From JAIBJP01 sp035601195 (GTDB lineage Bacteria; Actinomycetota; Thermoleophilia; Gaiellales; Gaiellaceae): 40,796 nt of DNA. The position numbers were made by a program, and so were the translations under genes. The DNA lies in contig DATNOU010000116.1 of assembly GCA_035601195.1 (NCBI GenBank), positions 1 to 40,796 on the forward strand, given 5' to 3'. A model generated the notes under the pieces. That model was given only the letters and a program-made list of their open reading frames with translations, was not told where the DNA came from and made no database searches. Shown piece after piece: positions 24,073 through 31,274 of this stretch; positions within the stretch are counted from its first letter, which is position 1; the number at the start of each line of letters is the position of its first letter.

Positions 24073-25187
24073 GAGAACACCTTCTCCCGCGGATCCTGGC
24101 GCGAGACCTTCTGCAGGTTCTCGAGCGCCTCGCGCTCGGCCTTGGTCAGCTTCGTAGGGACGACGACCCGCAGCCGCGCGAGCAGGTCGCCCTTCCCACC
24201 GCCGTTCAGCTTGGGAGCGCCGCGGCCCTTCACCTTCAGGAGCTTCCCGTCCTGCGAGCCCGGCGGAACCTTGAGCGAGATGCGCCCGCCGTCGGGGGTC
24301 GGCACCTCGACCGTCGCGCCGAGCGCCGCTTCCGCGTACGTGACAGGCACGTCGATGACGAGGTCGGCTCCCCTGCGTCGGAAGAGGGGCGAGGGAGTCA
24401 CGCGCGTCGTGACGATCAGGTCGCCATGCGGGCCGCCCGCATGGCCGGCCTCTCCCTTGCCCTTGAGGCGGATCTGCGTCCCGTCCTTGACCCCCGCTGG
24501 GATCTTGACGGTGTAGCGCTTCGTCCGCCGCTCACGACCCGTGCCCTGGCAGTTGCGGCAGGGCTGCTCGATCACCGTGCCATTGCCGCCGCAGCGAGGG
24601 CATGGCGTAGAGAGAGCGAAGAGGCCCTGGCTCTCCGAGATGACTCCGCGCCCACGGCACTCGGGGCAGATCGTGGGCGAGGTGCCAGGCTCCGCCCCGG
24701 ATCCCTTGCACACCGAGCAGGTCGTCTCCAGCTCGACGGGGATCTTCATCGTGACGCCCTTGAGGGCGTCCTCGAAGGAGAGATTGACGGCGACCTCGAC
24801 GTCACGCCCGCGCTCGCCGCGCTGGCGGGAGCGCGTGGCCGTCGTTCCGCGCCCGGCGCCGAAGTTGTCGAACAGCCCTCCGAAGAGGTTGGAAAGGTCC
24901 CCCAGATCGCCGAGGTCTCCGACGTTCCCGGACCACTGGTAGTTGCCTCCACGCGGCCCGCCCGCCCCGCTGAAGACGCGCGAACCCAGCTGGTCGTATT
25001 GCTTGCGCTTCGCCGGATCCGACAGGAGGTCATAGGCACCCTGCACCTCCTTGAAGCGCTCCTCCGCCTCCGTGTCTCCCGGGTTCTTGTCCGGGTGGTA
25101 TTTCCGGGCGAGTTTGCGGTAGGCCTTCTTGATCTCGTCCTGCGACGCCGATTTGGAAACGCCCAGGATCTCGTAGAGATCTTTCAT
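24069..25187 (-). CDS. dnaJ: DnaJ co-chaperone (Hsp40)
   Basis: Delivers clients to DnaK and triggers its ATPase. The J domain fills residues 1-70 with the HPD motif (RKYHPDKN). A Gly-rich region follows, then four CxxCxGxG-type zinc repeats (CSVCKGSG, CPECRGRG, CPRCGGNG, CRNCQGTG), then the two beta-barrel substrate domains. The length of 372 residues is normal. The ATG overlaps the grpE stop (ATGA). Confidence 0.96.
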   Translation of the reverse strand: MKDLYEILGVSKSASQDEIKKAYRKLARKYHPDKNPGDTEAEERFKEVQGAYDLLSDPAKRKQYDQLGSRVFSGAGGPRGGNYQWSGNVGDLGDLGDLSNLFGGLFDNFGAGRGTTATRSRQRGERGRDVEVAVNLSFEDALKGVTMKIPVELETTCSVCKGSGAEPGTSPTICPECRGRGVISESQGLFALSTPCPRCGGNGTVIEQPCRNCQGTGRERRTKRYTVKIPAGVKDGTQIRLKGKGEAGHAGGPHGDLIVTTRVTPSPLFRRRGADLVIDVPVTYAEAALGATVEVPTPDGGRISLKVPPGSQDGKLLKVKGRGAPKLNGGGKGDLLARLRVVVPTKLTKAEREALENLQKVSRQDPREKVFS

Positions 25188-25693
25188 TCGCCCTGGGCGA
25201 CGACCACGCGCGCCGGCCGCAGGACGCGGTCGCCGAGGCGGTAGCCCTTCTGGAGCACTTCGAGGATGGCGCCGTCGTCCTGCTCGGACGGCTGTGAGAG
25301 AAGCGCTTCGTGGACATGCGGGTCGAAGTTGCCGTTCGTCTCGATTTCGACGAGACCCTCCTTGCCGAGCGCCTCCTGGAGCTCACGCTGGACGAGGCGG
25401 ACCCCTTCCTCGACCTTCCCCTCCTCATGCTCGGACGCCGCTTCTAGGGCGCGCTCGAGATCGTCGAGCACCGGGAGGAGCTCCTTGACGAGCCGCTCGT
25501 GTGCGCGCGCGGCCAGGCTCGCCTGGTCGCGCGCAACCCTCTTTCGGTAGTTCTCGAACTCGGCGGCGACCCGCTTCAGGTCGTCGAGATGCTCGTCCCG
25601 TTCCTTCTCGAGGAGCGCTGCGCGCTCCTCGAGAGCAGTCACCTGCTTTTCCAGCTCGGTGCGGGTGGGCTTGCTTTCCGCCTTTTCGGTCAT
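25184..25693 (-). CDS. grpE: GrpE nucleotide exchange factor
   Basis: Releases ADP from DnaK. A long amino-terminal coiled coil (residues 8-60, rich in Glu/Lys/Leu) leads into EFENYRKRVARD, the family's helix signature, then the four-helix region LLPVLDDLERAL and a carboxy-terminal beta domain ending VLQKGYRLGDRVLRPARVVV. The length of 169 residues is within the family range. The ATG shares one base with the dnaK stop (TAATG). Confidence 0.95.
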   Translation of the reverse strand: MTEKAESKPTRTELEKQVTALEERAALLEKERDEHLDDLKRVAAEFENYRKRVARDQASLAARAHERLVKELLPVLDDLERALEAASEHEEGKVEEGVRLVQRELQEALGKEGLVEIETNGNFDPHVHEALLSQPSEQDDGAILEVLQKGYRLGDRVLRPARVVVAQGE

Positions 25694-27615
25694 TACGGCT
25701 TCTTGGCTTCCTCATCGATGACCTCGTAGTCGGCCTCCTCGACGACCTCGTCGTCGCTTTCGCCGGCTCCGTCGCCGCCGTCCGTCTGACTGGACGCGGA
25801 TGCGTGCTGATCCGCCTGGACGCGCTGATAGACGGCCTCGGCGAGCTTGTGCGAGGCCTGCATGAGGTCCTCCGCCTTCGTGCGGATGGCAGAGGCGTCC
25901 TCGCCGTCGAGCGCCGTGCGGACCTCGGCGAGCTTGGACTCGATCTCGGACACGGTCGCCTCGTCGAGCGAGTCGCGATGCTCGTTGAGGCTCTTTTCGG
26001 TCGAGTAGACGAGCGACTCGGCCTGGTTGCGAGCGTCGGCGAGCTCACGTAGGCGCCGCGCCTCGTCAGCGTGGGATTCGGCTTCGCGCACCAGGCGCTC
26101 GACTTCCTTTTCGTCGAGGCCGGAGCCGCCCTCGATCCGGATCTGCTGCTGATTCCCGGTGCCGAGATCCTTCGCGGAGACGTTGAGGATGCCGTTCGCG
26201 TCGATGTCGAATGTGACCTCAATCTGGGGCATGCCTCGCGGCGCCGGCGGAATCCCGACGAGCTGGAACTTCCCCAGCGTCTTGTTGAAAGCAGCCATCT
26301 CCGACTCGCCCTGGAGGACGTGGATCTCCACCGACGGCTGGTTGTCCTCCGCGGTGGTGAACGTCTCGGACTTCTTCGTCGGGATGGTGGTGTTGCGCTC
26401 GATCAGAGGCGTGAAGACGCCGCCTTTCGTCTCGATGCCAAGGGAAAGCGGCGTGACGTCGAGCAGGAGGACATCCTTGACTTCGCCCTTGAGCACGCCG
26501 GCCTGGATGGCCGCGCCGATGGCGACGACCTCGTCCGGGTTGACGCCCTTGTGCGGCTCCTTGCCGATCAGCTCCTTGACCTTGTCGTGGACGGCCGGCA
26601 TGCGGGTCATTCCCCCGACGAGGATGACGTGGTCGATCTTGTCCTTGGTGAGGCCTGCGTCCTCGAGGCACTGCTTGGTTGGCTGCACGGTGCGCTCGAT
26701 CAGGTCGTGGGTCAGCTCGTTCAGCTTCGCGCGGGTGAGCTGGAGGTCGAGGTGCTTCGGGCCCTCCGGCGTCGCCGTGACGAAGGGCAGGTTGATCTGC
26801 GTCGACATCGTCGACGACAGCTCGATCTTGGCCTTCTCCGCGGCCTCGTAGAGGCGCTGAAGGGCCATCCTGTCCTGCGCGAGGTCGATGCCCTGCTCGC
26901 GCTTGAACTCGGCCACCATCCAGTCGACGATCGCCTTGTCGAAGTTGTCGCCGCCGAGGTGGTTGTCGCCGTTCGTCGCCTTCACCTCGAAGACGCCTTC
27001 GCCGAGCTCGAGGATCGAGACGTCGAAGGTGCCCCCGCCGAGGTCCCAGACGAGGATCGTCTGGTCGGATTCCTTGTCGAGGCCGTAGGCGAGCGCGGCC
27101 GCAGTCGGCTCGTTGATGATGCGGACGACATTGAGGCCGGCGATCTTGCCGGCGTCCTTGGTCGCCTCGCGCTGTGCGTTGTTGAAGTACGCCGGGACGG
27201 TGATGACGGCGTCGTTGACAGTCTCGCCGAGGTAGGCCTCGGAGTCCGTCTTCAGCTTCTGCAGGATCATCGCCGAGATTTCCGGCGGCGCGTACTCCTT
27301 GTCCCCGACCTTGACGCGTGCGTCACCGTTCGGGCCGGCTACGACCTCGTACGGGACGATCTTCATCTCCTCGCTGACCTCCGAGTACTTGCGCCCCATG
27401 AAGCGCTTGATGGAGAAGATCGTGTTCTGGGGATTCGTGACCGACTGGCGCTTCGCCGGCGCGCCGACGAGCCGCTGGCCGTCCTTCGTGAACGCGACGA
27501 CGGAAGGCGTGGTGCGCCCGCCCTCCGCGTTCGGGATGACCGTTGGTTCTCCGCCCTCGAGGACGGCGACGCATGAATTGGTCGTCCCCAGGTCGATTCC
27601 GATTGTTTTTGCCAT
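25693..27615 (-). CDS. dnaK: DnaK chaperone (Hsp70)
   Basis: ATP-driven chaperone and first gene of the operon. The nucleotide-binding domain starts GIDLGTTNSCVAV and carries VWDLGGGTFDVS and ILVGGMTRMPAV. The linker DVLLLDVTPLSLGIET leads to the substrate domain and the helical lid, and the tail ends in an acidic stretch (DDEVVEEADYEVIDEE). The length of 640 residues is normal. The ATG at 27615 has GGAGGG nine nucleotides upstream. The first ~400 residues are strongly conserved. Confidence 0.97.
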   Translation of the reverse strand: MAKTIGIDLGTTNSCVAVLEGGEPTVIPNAEGGRTTPSVVAFTKDGQRLVGAPAKRQSVTNPQNTIFSIKRFMGRKYSEVSEEMKIVPYEVVAGPNGDARVKVGDKEYAPPEISAMILQKLKTDSEAYLGETVNDAVITVPAYFNNAQREATKDAGKIAGLNVVRIINEPTAAALAYGLDKESDQTILVWDLGGGTFDVSILELGEGVFEVKATNGDNHLGGDNFDKAIVDWMVAEFKREQGIDLAQDRMALQRLYEAAEKAKIELSSTMSTQINLPFVTATPEGPKHLDLQLTRAKLNELTHDLIERTVQPTKQCLEDAGLTKDKIDHVILVGGMTRMPAVHDKVKELIGKEPHKGVNPDEVVAIGAAIQAGVLKGEVKDVLLLDVTPLSLGIETKGGVFTPLIERNTTIPTKKSETFTTAEDNQPSVEIHVLQGESEMAAFNKTLGKFQLVGIPPAPRGMPQIEVTFDIDANGILNVSAKDLGTGNQQQIRIEGGSGLDEKEVERLVREAESHADEARRLRELADARNQAESLVYSTEKSLNEHRDSLDEATVSEIESKLAEVRTALDGEDASAIRTKAEDLMQASHKLAEAVYQRVQADQHASASSQTDGGDGAGESDDEVVEEADYEVIDEEAKKP

Positions 27616-27645
27616 CTGTGAAACCCTCCGTGCTTGCTTGGCTGG

Positions 27646-27670
27646 CTAAGAAAATCTAAGTGCCTTTATA
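27646..27670 (-). promoter_or_regulatory. dnaK operon promoter with operator-like direct repeat
   Basis: Minus-strand TATAAA (27670-27665) is followed at once by CTTAG-N5-CTTAG (27660-27646), covering the expected transcription start. No classical HAIR or CIRCE sequence is present. The repeat is a candidate repressor site. Confidence 0.42.
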
Positions 27671-27698
27671 GCATGTTTTTGCCTTCAGGGATGGGCTT

Positions 27699-28562
27699 TT
27701 AGGCGCCGACGAAGCGGCGCAGCACGTCGGCCGCAGCCGGCTCAGCCACGACGATTCCGGCCAGGATGAGGGCGCAGCCGCCCCAGCCGAAAAGCCCGAG
27801 CCGGTCGTCGGCGAGGAGGTAGCCGAAGAAGCCTGCCCACACCGTCTCGAGCGAGAAGACGAGTGCGATCCGGGTGGCGCTAAGGCGCCGCTGCGCCCAG
27901 ACCTGGGTCAGGTAGCCGAGCGCGCTCGCGAAGACCCCCGTGACGATGAGGGCTCCCCATACCGTCCAGCCGCGTGGCACCGCGAGCTGGCCGAGCACCA
28001 GCGCGATGAGCAGAAAACCGAGGAACGCGGTCGCCATCTCCACGAGCGTCAGTACCACGGCGTCATGCCGGGAGGCGTAGCGCTCGACCATCAGGATCTG
28101 GAGGGCGGTGGCGAACGCACTCGCGAGCACGAGCAGGTCCCCGGTCGGCGCCCCGACGTCGATCCCCGACAGGAGTGCAAAGCCGATCACCGCCAGGCCG
28201 GCGCCGATCCAGACGACGGCCGCCATGGACTGACGGAAGAGGACGAGCGCGAGCAGTGGCGTAAGCACGACGTAGAGACCGGTGATGAAGCCGGTGCTCG
28301 AAACGGTCGTCCGCTCGAGCCCCGCGGTCTGGAAGCCGTACGCCGCCGCGAGGAGGACGCCGAGGACGACGCCGGCGCGGGCGCCTTCCCAGCCGAGCGA
28401 CCGGACGCGGCCTCGCGCGGGCACCGCCAGCACGACGCCGGCGATGGCGAAGCGGACGGCGAGAAAGGCGAAGAGCGGGTAGAGATCGAGCGCATCTTTC
28501 ACCTGGACGAACGTCACGCCCCAGACCGCCGTGACCGCGATCAGGAGGAGGAGCGGGAGCAC
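27699..28562 (-). CDS. EamA-family (DMT superfamily) transporter
   Basis: Ten hydrophobic segments in two EamA repeats: the first opens with LLLIAVTAVWGVTFVQVKDAL and the second with GDLLVLASAFATALQILMVERYA. The repeat-end helices (TPLLALVLFRQ; FSLETVWAGFFGYLLADDRL) match the family. The length of 287 residues is typical. These carriers export metabolites or amino acids; the substrate is not predictable. The GTG start has TAGCCT 8 nt upstream and no Shine-Dalgarno sequence, so it is probably leaderless. It lies upstream of dnaK but probably as a separate unit. Confidence 0.88.
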   Translation of the reverse strand: MLPLLLLIAVTAVWGVTFVQVKDALDLYPLFAFLAVRFAIAGVVLAVPARGRVRSLGWEGARAGVVLGVLLAAAYGFQTAGLERTTVSSTGFITGLYVVLTPLLALVLFRQSMAAVVWIGAGLAVIGFALLSGIDVGAPTGDLLVLASAFATALQILMVERYASRHDAVVLTLVEMATAFLGFLLIALVLGQLAVPRGWTVWGALIVTGVFASALGYLTQVWAQRRLSATRIALVFSLETVWAGFFGYLLADDRLGLFGWGGCALILAGIVVAEPAAADVLRRFVGA

Positions 28563-28570
28563 GGGCGGGC

Positions 28571-28576
28571 AGGCTA
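28571..28576 (-). promoter_or_regulatory. -10 box of EamA gene, leaderless geometry
   Basis: Minus-strand TAGCCT ends 8 nt before the GTG at 28562. The region is otherwise GC-rich and shows no ribosome-binding site. Confidence 0.42.
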
Positions 28577-28608
28577 CTGCTCACGCAGAGCGTGCCGGCG
28601 CGCTTGCG

Positions 28609-29532
28609 CTACCAGCCGTTCGGCGCGGGGGCCTTGAAGCGCGACGGTCCCAGAGGACCCGTTGTGTCGGCGAAGTAACCGACCTCCCCCCACGCCCCGC
28701 CGAAGCCGTACCACGGCTGTCCAGACGCGGACGCGAGCGCCATCCACGTCCGCCACGCCTTCCCGTAGCCCGTGTAGTCATAAGTGGCGAGCCAGGTGGC
28801 ACAACTCGTCGAAAAGCGTCCCGCGCTCTCGTAGCTCCCATGCGTTCCCTTCGCGCTGAAGACGATGGGATGGGAGCCGGACTTGAGGACATCCCCCCAG
28901 GCTCGGATGCTCGTGCAGGAGGAGCCGTGCCGGAAGAACGCGACTGCGAGCGGCTGATCGGAGGAGTCGAGCCGAACGGTTACGTGCTCCCAGTCTCCCT
29001 CGTGGTTGAAGCCCAGGACCCCGTCGTTGTACGGATAGAAGAACCAATAGGTCACGAACCGTCCAGGGACGTACTCCCAGAAGACCGCGTCCTGCGTCAG
29101 GTCCGGTTGGCCTCCGCGGGCCAATGCGGTGTTCGGCAGGTCGAGTGAGAAGCCCTCGTACGTCGAGAGACCGGCTCGGTCGGACTCGGTGCCGAACGGC
29201 CTCGTGTACTGGGTCGCCGAAAACCACCGATCGGTGCTGTAAGCGTGCCAGCGGTACGGTGAGTCGCTCAGACGCCCGAGACGCCGGGCATCGACACGAC
29301 CGGCTCCGGCGACGAGGTCGCGGCAGGATCCGCAGTTGTACTCGTGCCACCAAAAGAGCTTGGACTTAGCGACGAAGTCGCGGGTCGGCCCTCCAGGAAA
29401 CGCCTGCTCATCTGGATGTAGTCGGACGAGCGGCGCGTGCCGAACGACCACCTCCGGGGCCGCCGTCGCGGGAGCCGCCTGGGCCGCGCCGGCGACGAGA
29501 ACTACGAGGATTAAGAGAGCGCGGCGGCGCAC
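28609..29532 (-). CDS. Secreted Vps62-like (DUF946-related) protein
   Basis: A signal peptide (MRRRALLILVVLVAGAAQAAPATA) precedes a ~280-residue domain with FNHEGDWEHVTVRLD and later SAKGTHGSYE. These motifs are typical of the Vps62/DUF946 family of fungi, plants and some bacteria, whose biochemical role is not established. Two Cys pairs (CGSC near residue 70; SC-T and SC-TW later) could form disulfides outside the cell. The GTG at 29532 is 67 bp from the divergent moaA start. It is followed 46 nt later by the EamA gene on the same strand. Confidence 0.68.
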   Translation of the reverse strand: MRRRALLILVVLVAGAAQAAPATAAPEVVVRHAPLVRLHPDEQAFPGGPTRDFVAKSKLFWWHEYNCGSCRDLVAGAGRVDARRLGRLSDSPYRWHAYSTDRWFSATQYTRPFGTESDRAGLSTYEGFSLDLPNTALARGGQPDLTQDAVFWEYVPGRFVTYWFFYPYNDGVLGFNHEGDWEHVTVRLDSSDQPLAVAFFRHGSSCTSIRAWGDVLKSGSHPIVFSAKGTHGSYESAGRFSTSCATWLATYDYTGYGKAWRTWMALASASGQPWYGFGGAWGEVGYFADTTGPLGPSRFKAPAPNGW

Positions 29533-29567
29533 GCGCCCGATCCAACAGCAGAAGCTGTCAGCGAACT

Positions 29568-29582
29568 GTCACGGGAGGTGAC
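29568..29582. repeat. Short inverted repeat before moaA
   Basis: GTCAC and GTGAC flank a 5-nt spacer just upstream of the moaA -10 box, where a regulator could bind. Confidence 0.3.
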
Positions 29583-29586
29583 GGGC

Positions 29587-29592
29587 TACTCT
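29587..29592 (+). promoter_or_regulatory. -10 box of moaA, leaderless geometry
   Basis: TACTCT ends 7 nt before the moaA GTG at 29600. No Shine-Dalgarno sequence is present, so the transcript probably starts at the start codon. Confidence 0.5.
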
Positions 29593-29599
29593 ACGGATC

Positions 29600-30604
29600 G
29601 TGCCGGTTCTGGACACACTCGGCCGCCCGGTCCGCGACCTTCGCATCTCGGTCACGGACCGCTGCAACTTCCGCTGTGTCTACTGCATGCCAAAGGAGGT
29701 CTACGGCCGCAACTACCGCTTCCTCGAGCGCCGCCAGCTGCTCACGTTCGAGGAGATCGAGCGCCTTTCGCGCGTGTTCGCCTCCCTCGGCGTCGAGAAG
29801 ATCCGGCTCACCGGCGGCGAGCCTTTGCTCCGCCGCGAGCTCGAGCGCCTCGTTGAGATGCTGGGGGCGATTCCCGGGGTGGACCTAACGCTGACGACCA
29901 ACGGGTCTCTGCTCCCACAGAAGGCGCGCGTGCTTGCAGACGCGGGGCTGCGACGCGTGACCGTCAGCCTCGACTCGCTCGACGACCAGGTGTTCAGGGC
30001 CATGAACGACGTCGACGTGCCGGTCGAGCGGGTGCTCGCTGGAATCGAGGCGGCGGCGGCCGCCGGCCTCTCGCCAGTGAAGGTGAACATGGTCGTGAAG
30101 CGGGGAGTGAACGAGGACAGCGTCCTCCCGATGGCTCGCTACTTTCGCGGCAGCGGTCACATCCTTCGCTTCATCGAGTACATGGACGTGGGTCACACGA
30201 ACGGGTGGCGCCTGGACGACGTCGTCTCCGCGGCCGAGATCGTCGCGACGATCGGCGCGGAGCTACCCCTCGAGCCGATCGAGCCCAACTACGCGGGAGA
30301 GGTAGCGCGGCGTTACCGATATCGCGACGGCAGCGGCGAGATCGGCGTGATCGCCTCGGTGACGGAGCCCTTCTGCAGAGCCTGCACGCGCGCCCGCCTC
30401 TCGGCCGAGGGACGGCTGTACACCTGCCTCTTCGCGACCGAGGGTCACGACTTGCGGGCGCTCGTTCGCGGAGGCGCGTCCGAGAGCGACCTCACGGAGG
30501 GGATCGGGCGTGTCTGGCGCGCCCGCGCCGATCGCTACTCGGAGCTGCGCTCGACGGAGACTGCCGCTCTGCCGAAGATCGAGATGTCCTACATCGGCGG
30601 CTGA
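29600..30604 (+). CDS. moaA: GTP 3',8-cyclase MoaA (molybdenum cofactor)
   Basis: Radical SAM enzyme for the first step of molybdopterin synthesis. The first 4Fe-4S site is CNFRCVYC (near residues 24-31), followed by LTGGEPLLR. The second cluster site is CRACTRARLSAEGRLYTC near residues 255-275. The usual carboxy-terminal double Gly is present (SYIGG). The length of 334 residues is normal. No other moa gene is in the window. The gene is followed 6 nt later by the phosphatidyltransferase gene on the same strand. Confidence 0.95.
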   Translation: MPVLDTLGRPVRDLRISVTDRCNFRCVYCMPKEVYGRNYRFLERRQLLTFEEIERLSRVFASLGVEKIRLTGGEPLLRRELERLVEMLGAIPGVDLTLTTNGSLLPQKARVLADAGLRRVTVSLDSLDDQVFRAMNDVDVPVERVLAGIEAAAAAGLSPVKVNMVVKRGVNEDSVLPMARYFRGSGHILRFIEYMDVGHTNGWRLDDVVSAAEIVATIGAELPLEPIEPNYAGEVARRYRYRDGSGEIGVIASVTEPFCRACTRARLSAEGRLYTCLFATEGHDLRALVRGGASESDLTEGIGRVWRARADRYSELRSTETAALPKIEMSYIGG

Positions 30605-30610
30605 CCGGTC

Positions 30611-31246
30611 ATGGCGCGGAATCCGGCGCTGGCACGCGTGAAGCAGGTCTACACGGACGAAGCGCGGCGACTCGCCACGCAGTCCATGACGCAGCTCGAG
30701 CAGTCGAACCTGACTCCCGACGCGCTCACGATCTCCGGAGTCCTCCTCTGCATCGCGGGCGCCGTGGCCGTCTATTTCGAGTACCTGGGCTGGGCCTTCT
30801 TCTGGATCGGTGCAGTGCTCTTCGTGGTCGGCTCGATCCTCGACATCCTCGACGGGGCGCTCGCCCGCACACGCGGAGCCGACAGCCCGTTCGGCGCGTT
30901 CCTCGACTCGACAGTCGATCGCGTCGGTGAGGGCTTCATGCTCGGCGCGATCGGTCTCGTGTTCATGCGCCACGGGCAGATGTGGGCTGTCGCCCTGGCC
31001 TTCGCGGCGATGGCGGGCTCCTTCCTCGTCAGCTACGCCCGCGCCCGCGCTGAAGCGCTAGGCTTGAGGGGGGACGTCGGCCTTGGGAGCCGCGCCGAAC
31101 GCGTCGTCGTAATTACGACCGGCCTCTGCCTGGCGCCCTTGCATGATTTGATCCTGCCGACCACGATCGCGCTCCTCACGGCAACCGCCTGGCTCACAGT
31201 GGTTGAGAGGATCCTCTTCGTTCGCAAGCAGCTCCGCGGCATCTGA
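30611..31246 (+). CDS. CDP-alcohol phosphatidyltransferase, probable phosphatidylinositol-phosphate synthase
   Basis: A six-span membrane enzyme with the full CDP-alcohol motif: DILDGALART, then SPFGAFLDSTVDR (the pattern DxxDGxxAR...GxxxDxxxD). It joins CDP-diacylglycerol to a polar alcohol. Because the next gene makes inositol 3-phosphate, phosphatidylinositol-phosphate synthesis is the most likely role, as in Mycobacterium; phosphatidylglycerophosphate synthase is the alternative. At 211 residues it is normal in length. Its TGA is the first part of the 22-bp palindrome before the next gene. Confidence 0.85.
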   Translation: MARNPALARVKQVYTDEARRLATQSMTQLEQSNLTPDALTISGVLLCIAGAVAVYFEYLGWAFFWIGAVLFVVGSILDILDGALARTRGADSPFGAFLDSTVDRVGEGFMLGAIGLVFMRHGQMWAVALAFAAMAGSFLVSYARARAEALGLRGDVGLGSRAERVVVITTGLCLAPLHDLILPTTIALLTATAWLTVVERILFVRKQLRGI

Positions 31247-31265
31247 TAGCACATTTGTGCTATCA
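31244..31265. promoter_or_regulatory. 22-bp perfect palindrome before the RHH-inositol synthase gene
   Basis: TGATAGCACA is followed by TT and then its exact reverse complement. It starts at the stop codon of the phosphatidyltransferase gene and ends 9 nt before the ATG at 31275. Its length and symmetry fit the operator of a dimeric ribbon-helix-helix repressor, and the next gene encodes two such domains. It could also form an mRNA hairpin. Confidence 0.6.
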
Positions 31266-31274
31266 CTTGGAGCG

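Noticed and set aside
26071..27576. Long plus-strand open frame (501 codons) opposite dnaK
   Set aside because: It is a shadow of dnaK codon bias. The Hsp70 motifs on the minus strand leave no doubt.
27616..27698. CIRCE or classical HAIR element before dnaK
   Set aside because: Neither the TTAGCACTC-type nor the CTTGAGT-type arms are present; only a CTTAG repeat is seen.
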